From positions 1 to 48,571 of IMG/VR virus record IMGVR_UViG_3300048837_000831: a DNA stretch of 48,571 nt. One strand, 5' to 3'. The stretch comes from a virus. The position numbers were made by a program, and so were the translations under genes. The stretch's first letter is position 1, and each line of letters starts with the position of its first letter. Shown here piece by piece: positions 44,727-48,571 of this stretch. The notes under the pieces were generated by a model. It was not told the origin of the DNA, searched no databases, and saw nothing but the letters and a program-made list of their open reading frames with translations.

Positions 44727-45205
44727 GTAGCCTCCACGATGTCAGGGTCAGCGGCAGGCGATGGCAGCAGCCGGCGCGTCGCTGCAATGATTTGATGAAT
44801 GGGCTTGCCGGTCTTTGTGTCCACCGTGTCGCTCAGGAACGATTGCAGCACCGTTCGCTGTTTAAGGTTGAGCATGGTCAGTTGGATCTGTAACAGTTCA
44901 AGCATGTTCTTCCATGCCGTGCGCCGGCTCTGTTCCCTTGCGGCTTTCAGTTGCCGGTCGGTCTGGAACCCCTTGCCGCGCAAGGCGCTATACACCGCGC
45001 CCTCGTTTGCATCGAGCACGATGCTCAGCGGTGTGCTGCTGTCGGGGTCGATGATCGCGAACTCCATGCGCACGCATAAGCCAGCGTCATACTGCTTGCT
45101 CACATCCGTCGCGCCAAACTCGGCTATCAGTTCTTCGATTCTGGCGATAGATCGCTCCGCCGGCACAGATGACGTGTAATTCTTGATCGTTGATTTCTTT
45201 CGCAT
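44723..45205 (-). CDS. Hypothetical protein, 160 aa
   Basis: Soluble, mixed composition: SIARIEELIAEFGATDVSKQ, LCVRMEFAIIDPDSSTPLSI, a central basic part (TDRQLKAAREQSRRTAWKNM) and a C-terminal helix pair that may pack as in phage DNA-associated proteins (LQIQLTMLNLKQRTVLQSFL). No family assigned. ATGA overlap with the Ea22-like gene, 3 bases after the HNH gene. Confidence 0.65.
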   Translation of the reverse strand: MRKKSTIKNYTSSVPAERSIARIEELIAEFGATDVSKQYDAGLCVRMEFAIIDPDSSTPLSIVLDANEGAVYSALRGKGFQTDRQLKAAREQSRRTAWKNMLELLQIQLTMLNLKQRTVLQSFLSDTVDTKTGKPIHQIIAATRRLLPSPAADPDIVEAT

Positions 45206-45208
45206 ATT

Positions 45209-45616
45209 TCACTTGACCACTTCAAAGGCGCTCAACTCCAAGCGCCCCTGCCCTAGCAAAATCAAATCGTCCTGATGTGCTTCAACAAAGGCACGGTCGT
45301 GCGGCAACCCAGCGTGGAAAGCATAGTAACCCGCGCAAAAAGGTTTGAACCACGCGCTGTGTTCCAGCATCCACGGCCGTTCCATGATGACTTTGTGCTG
45401 AATCTGGAGATGGCACTTCTGGCACAACGCGGCCAGGTTCCACCATTCACAGTTTGCCGGATTCATGTCGAGGTGATGGGTTGTCAGCATGTAGCCGGCC
45501 TTCACGTCATGCGGATGGCCGCAGCGCACGCACTTCCAGCCGGCGGCGTCCTTCACGGCCTGCGCGATCTCCTTCCAGTTCGGTGGGTATTCACCCGTTG
45601 ACTTTCTCGGCATCAT
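45209..45616 (-). CDS. HNH endonuclease-domain protein, 135 aa
   Basis: Zinc pairs C29-x-x-C32 (CVRCG) and C65-x-x-C68 with the core H47-H48-x-D50 (TTHHLDMNPANCEWWNLAAL) and the final CQKCH. This is a standard HNH/beta-beta-alpha-metal nuclease. It is far from the packaging genes (HNH nucleases there aid terminase) and lies in the leftward accessory operon, so a homing or anti-host DNA role is possible. Start ATG 45616 or 45613. It overlaps the upstream gene by 26 nt. Confidence 0.85.
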   Translation of the reverse strand: MMPRKSTGEYPPNWKEIAQAVKDAAGWKCVRCGHPHDVKAGYMLTTHHLDMNPANCEWWNLAALCQKCHLQIQHKVIMERPWMLEHSAWFKPFCAGYYAFHAGLPHDRAFVEAHQDDLILLGQGRLELSAFEVVK

Positions 45617-45854
45617 CCACCGCCTTTGACCCCACCATCTCCGCGCCGAATGTGGGGTCGGTTGAACGAGTGTTCATCAGCAAAAACACGAAATCGCCAT
45701 CGGGCAATTCCCATTCACCCTGATCTGTGACCAGCTTCACGCCGGTCATTCCCAACGCCTTGAAGAGCGCAGTAATCCTGCCTGCCTTAACTGCGCCGAC
45801 GATGACTTCGCTTGCCCGTTCGGCTGTTAGACTTGATTTCTTTGTGTTGGTCAT
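45591..45854 (-). CDS. Hypothetical protein, 87 aa
   Basis: MTNTKKSSLTAERASEVIVG, then ALFKALGMTGVKLVTDQGEW, then ELPDGDFVFLLMNTRSTDP. Small alpha/beta protein without a known family. It overlaps the HNH gene by 26 nt and the upstream gene's 3' part by 68 nt in another frame. Codon choice and sequence look real for this frame. Confidence 0.6.
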   Translation of the reverse strand: MTNTKKSSLTAERASEVIVGAVKAGRITALFKALGMTGVKLVTDQGEWELPDGDFVFLLMNTRSTDPTFGAEMVGSKAVDDAEKVNG

Positions 45855-46230
45855 AATTTAGAGACCTCTTGGTTTTCCTTTTGGGGTTTACTGGCGCGAC
45901 ATATCGCATCGGGCGCGCACGTTTGGTCAAGCCCCCAACAACACGATCCTCAAACCATCGATACACGGCGTAATAGTTGCCGTGATGTTCTTTGCTATAG
46001 AGCTTTGCGCCTGGGGGGACAGCGCGCAGTTCCGACAGCAAATCATCCAGTTCATCACCGCTACTGACCCCACCATCACCTGCATCTTTGACCCCACCAT
46101 TGACCCCACCAAATCCAGCCTTTTTAATGCTGTTTTGTGGAGGGTCACCTTTTGCATTTTGCGTGTCGTCTTGTGCCGACAATGCCGATGATGGCGCGTC
46201 ATTTGGCGCACCATCATCGTTATCCACCAT
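45787..46230 (-). CDS. Hypothetical protein with Gly/Asp-rich start and basic tail, 147 aa
   Basis: Low-complexity acidic/Gly N-terminus (MVDNDDGAPNDAPSSALSAQ; GGVNGGVKDAGDGGVSSGDE), a compact middle (LDDLLSELRAVPPGAKLYSK, EHHGNYYAVYRWFEDRVVGG) and a very basic C-terminus (NPKRKTKRSLN; GKRSHRRRS). Possibly a nucleic-acid-binding accessory protein. It overlaps the next gene by 68 nt. Confidence 0.6.
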   Translation of the reverse strand: MVDNDDGAPNDAPSSALSAQDDTQNAKGDPPQNSIKKAGFGGVNGGVKDAGDGGVSSGDELDDLLSELRAVPPGAKLYSKEHHGNYYAVYRWFEDRVVGGLTKRARPMRYVAPVNPKRKTKRSLNYDQHKEIKSNSRTGKRSHRRRS

Positions 46231-46241
46231 CGCCGGCGCGT

Positions 46242-47690
46242 CTATTTTTTTGCTGAGCGCTCCAACATCTCCCGATGTGCGCGCATCAGTTCTTCGCCCT
46301 CCTCCGGCGGCACGATCAGCCCCGTGGCGTCGTATGGCGTGCCGTTCTCGCTGTGTTTTTGGGTTTGCATAAGTGCGGAGTTGCCGGCGTCCTTCGCTTC
46401 GGTTAGGCTTGGCTCCTTGCCCGATGCAACCGTCTGCCCGTTGCGCTTAAGCTCCCATTCAGCGCCATCGTGTCCATTTGTGGCAGTCAGTTGAACGCCT
46501 TGCGTGCCTGCGGGCAGTTGCGGGGCAGGCCGGCCCCGCAGCGCATCGCCAATTTCACCCGCGCCGGCGCGCGCGCCACGGATGCCACCGGCGATGCGCT
46601 GACTGAGCGGGGCAGGGTTGACGGCAGGCTGCTTGATCGTCATGTTGGCCGGCGTGTTGCGGCCTTCGTCCTCATCACGCTTCTGGCGAATGTTGCTCGT
46701 TGCCGTCAGCACAATCGTGATGATGCCCATGCCAATTGCGCCGATGTAGGCAAACCGGCCCAGCGAGTGTAGAAACTGGTTGTCGGTAATGCCGGGCACG
46801 TCCACAGGCGTGCCCATGATCTTGGCGAGGGCGGGGATGGTCTCCACAGCCATCAGCGCAATGAAGCAGCCGTAAATCCACACAAACTTTGACCATGTGC
46901 CGGCGGCGCGGTGGTCACCGGCACTGGCCGATGATTCCGCCTTCTGCAAGGCCACGATGAAGCCTACGTCCAGCACGAGACCCAGCAGCACCGCGATGAA
47001 CACGTTGATGCCGATCACGTTCGCGCCAAACAGCACGGCCAGGCCAATGCTCGCGCCGGAGATGATCAGCTTGCCGGCATTCCATGCGTAACGTGCCCGG
47101 GCCTCGTCTTCGGTCATATCCTGCGCAGGATGCTTGGCCGCGCCGAACATGGACGCCACTGGCGCAATGCACAAGCCGGCGAGGATCGCAGCGAGCACGC
47201 TGCCCATGTTCGCCAGCCACGGCGCGGTGTCCAGCACCGAGGTCGCCAGATCCTTGAGGTTCTCGCTATCACTCGCCGCCGCGTCGAACAGGGTCTTGAT
47301 CGTCACCAGCGCCACGACGATGGCAAACCATGCCGCTGCGTAGAGCGTGGCCAGGCCGCGCATGCGGTTGTGCTTGATGCCAAATGTCACCAGAAGCAGC
47401 ACAGCCAGCATGCCGACAGAGGAGCCAGCGGCCAGCGTTGCGGTAAGCGGGTCTGCCAGCAAGTGCACCTCAAACAGCTCGTGCACATTGCGCCATGCAA
47501 ACGTGAAAACCCAGACGATTGACACAACCAAGAGAACAGCCGCCAGAATGCCGGCGCCCTTCATGATGCTGGTTGCGTTGTCGCCGGCGTCCGGCGTATC
47601 ATCCTGCGCATGCGGCGGTTGACCAATAGGGCGGGGTGTAAGGTCGGTGTCGATCGACTTTTTGGTGAGCGCGTCCCAAATCTTGCCCAT
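46242..47690 (-). CDS. Polytopic membrane protein, about 8 TM, 482 aa
   Basis: ATG 47690 with GGGAGGG eight bases upstream. Eight hydrophobic segments between residues about 45 and 345, for example ILAAVLLVVSIVWVFTFAW, MLAVLLLVTFGI, LAAILAGLCIAPVASMFGA, INVFIAVLLGLVLDVGFIV and IGAIGMGIITIVLTAT. A cytosolic tail of about 140 residues follows. The family is unknown; this size is unusual for a phage accessory gene. Adjacent genes also encode envelope proteins, suggesting a complex. Superinfection exclusion is a hypothesis only. Confidence 0.75.
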   Translation of the reverse strand: MGKIWDALTKKSIDTDLTPRPIGQPPHAQDDTPDAGDNATSIMKGAGILAAVLLVVSIVWVFTFAWRNVHELFEVHLLADPLTATLAAGSSVGMLAVLLLVTFGIKHNRMRGLATLYAAAWFAIVVALVTIKTLFDAAASDSENLKDLATSVLDTAPWLANMGSVLAAILAGLCIAPVASMFGAAKHPAQDMTEDEARARYAWNAGKLIISGASIGLAVLFGANVIGINVFIAVLLGLVLDVGFIVALQKAESSASAGDHRAAGTWSKFVWIYGCFIALMAVETIPALAKIMGTPVDVPGITDNQFLHSLGRFAYIGAIGMGIITIVLTATSNIRQKRDEDEGRNTPANMTIKQPAVNPAPLSQRIAGGIRGARAGAGEIGDALRGRPAPQLPAGTQGVQLTATNGHDGAEWELKRNGQTVASGKEPSLTEAKDAGNSALMQTQKHSENGTPYDATGLIVPPEEGEELMRAHREMLERSAKK

Positions 47691-47691
47691 G

Positions 47692-47958
47692 TCAATTCCC
47701 TCCCTTGCGCGGCTTGTCCGAGCCGTCCATCGCTCGCATCGCCTGTATTGCAAACAGGTGAATAGTCGCGGTCAAAAGTGATCCGCCTACCATCGCCGCA
47801 AGCAACGTGGTCGGAATGCGAAAGTCGGTAAAGAACATGGCCGCGATCAGGCTGAGCGTGATCGTAGGCAACGCACGCACAATGATGCTGATAGGCCTGA
47901 TGGCTGCTAACCCAAACGCAATCGCCATGCCGGCAAAGAATGCGAGTTGTTCGCTCAT
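47692..47958 (-). CDS. Small membrane protein, 88 aa
   Basis: Hydrophobic segments LAFFAGMAIAFGLAAI, ALPTITLSLIAAMFF and TTLLAAMVGGSLLTATIHLF, then a short basic tail (DGSDKPRKGGN). It ends 1 base before the start of the 482-aa membrane gene, so the two are probably translated together. Unknown function. Confidence 0.7.
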   Translation of the reverse strand: MSEQLAFFAGMAIAFGLAAIRPISIIVRALPTITLSLIAAMFFTDFRIPTTLLAAMVGGSLLTATIHLFAIQAMRAMDGSDKPRKGGN

Positions 47959-47962
47959 GGCA

Positions 47963-48130
47963 TTACTCCTTCACCAACAACCACCAGCGTCCGCCGTTCT
48001 GCTCGACCTTCCAGCGGATGCCCTTGCGTAACGACCATGCGTAGCCTTCAGCCTGTTTCTTCGAGTTGCAGGGGCTGGACTCCACGAGCCAGCCGTTCAC
48101 GATGTCGCCGATCTTCCAAGACTTGCTCAT
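47963..48130 (-). CDS. Small protein, 55 aa
   Basis: ATG 48130 (ATGA overlap with the lipoprotein stop), ribosome site GGGAGGTG. Sequence MSKSWKIGDIVNGWLVESSP, then SKKQAEGYAWSLRKGIRWKV, ending GGRWWLLVKE. Possibly a small beta-barrel, rich in Trp and Lys. No family recognised. Falls within the envelope gene group. Confidence 0.65.
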   Translation of the reverse strand: MSKSWKIGDIVNGWLVESSPCNSKKQAEGYAWSLRKGIRWKVEQNGGRWWLLVKE

Positions 48131-48571
48131 GGGCGCACCTCCCCTGCTGCGACTGCGGTCTGAGACGCGCACGGCCACCACTGGCCACGAAGCACCACGC
48201 CGGCAGCCACGTCCGTGGCGTCCAGCGCAATCGTGGGCGCCGGTGTGCGCGGATCGCATACGGCCGGCTGCGGGGTGACGACGATCACCTGCGTCTGCAC
48301 ATTGATCACCTGCCGCGTCACCTCAACCTGAACCGTTGCCGGCACGAGGCGCGTCACCTCGACAATGACCGGCGCGGGCGTCGGCTGCAACACAGGCTGT
48401 GCATCGCTGAAATCAGGCGTCTCGGTGGGGGCGGGTGTAGGGGCGGGTGTGGCCGCCTCCGCAGCAGCCGGCGCGCCGTTGTTGATGCGCGCCCGCAGGC
48501 TGCTGTTGCCTCCGCCTTCGCTGCATCCCGCCAGGATCAGCGCTGCGAAAGCAAATACGATCAAAACTGTC
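48127..48571 (-). CDS. Lipoprotein, mature domain (5' end lies at 135-1)
   Basis: In the circular molecule this continues the gene starting at 135. After the lipobox come a short Gly/Ser stretch, a Pro/Thr linker (APTPAPTETPDF) and a beta segment with the repeated VEVTR phrase (IVEVTRLVPATVQVEVTRQV), as often seen at the start of Chloroflexota lipoproteins. The C-terminal part (CDPRTPAPTIALDATDVAAG, then VLRGQWWPC) has two cysteines. A cell-surface lipoprotein made early or in the lysogen; receptor masking or superinfection exclusion would fit but is unproven. Confidence 0.82.
   Translation of the reverse strand, partial: TVLIVFAFAALILAGCSEGGGNSSLRARINNGAPAAAEAATPAPTPAPTETPDFSDAQPVLQPTPAPVIVEVTRLVPATVQVEVTRQVINVQTQVIVVTPQPAVCDPRTPAPTIALDATDVAAGVVLRGQWWPCASQTAVAAGEVRP
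48445..48571. repeat. 127-bp direct terminal repeat, right copy
   Basis: Identical to bases 1-127; see the left copy. Subtracting one copy gives a unique length of 48,444 bases. Confidence 0.97.

Overview
The window is a complete temperate tailed-phage genome (Caudoviricetes, long non-contractile, siphovirus-like tail). Its first and last 127 bases are identical (1-127 = 48445-48571), and a lipoprotein gene reads without interruption across the joined ends. The molecule is therefore circular, or circularly permuted, with about 48,444 unique bases. The DNA is GC-rich, with very frequent GCCGGC words. Several secreted proteins carry long Thr/Pro linkers of the PTPAPT / ATATPIPATATP type, and one lipoprotein repeats the phrase VEVTR. 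This style is familiar from Chloroflexota (Anaerolineae- or Roseiflexus-like bacteria), so a host in that phylum is my inference.

Layout. (i) Leftward early operon, minus strand, from a sigma70-like promoter at 2523-2495, through the circular junction, to 42315. It holds a ribbon-helix-helix regulator, small unknowns, membrane proteins and a lipoprotein, an HNH nuclease, an Ea22-like protein and a large serine recombinase. (ii) Immunity region 2458-4434: divergent promoters sharing an AAC-N4-GTT operator, a leaderless HTH repressor, a secreted FxLYD-type protein (probable lysogenic conversion gene), then about 500 noncoding bases with four 20-bp palindromes, an AT-rich stretch and a terminator. 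(iii) Rightward early/replication operon 4435-13757: RecT/Bet-like annealing protein, SWIM zinc-finger protein, a C5-MTase / SNF2-like helicase / beta-class MTase cassette, winged-helix replication initiator, helicase-loader-like protein and VRR-NUC nuclease. (iv) First late module 14204-20906: promoter-leader-terminator element, glycosidase and C39-like lysins, holins, spanin-like protein, a dockerin-bearing secreted protein, and TerS/TerL. (v) A minus-strand tyrosine integrase and a GIY-YIG protein (20918-22397) that interrupt the late region. (vi) Second late module 22428-42212: a second, homologous promoter-leader-terminator element, two surface or tail proteins, portal, gp10-like protein, a fused 2H-phosphoesterase/prohead protease/scaffold, capsid, connectors, tail tube with a beta-propeller, tail chaperones with a -1 frameshift, tape measure, distal tail, hub and tip fibre. 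It ends at hairpins facing the serine recombinase.

How it works together. The repressor probably holds both early promoters through the shared operators. On induction the rightward operon copies and modifies the DNA. The late modules, each starting with a leader and strong terminator, look built for antitermination. Points most worth checking are the 2H phosphoesterase fused to the prohead protease, the palindrome array in the immunity region, the dispersed GTGTCCGA-N3-TCGGACAC palindromes, the twin late leaders, and the presence of both a serine and a tyrosine integrase. No tRNA, rRNA, CRISPR array or insertion sequence was recognised. All assignments rest on reading the sequence; none was tested by database search.
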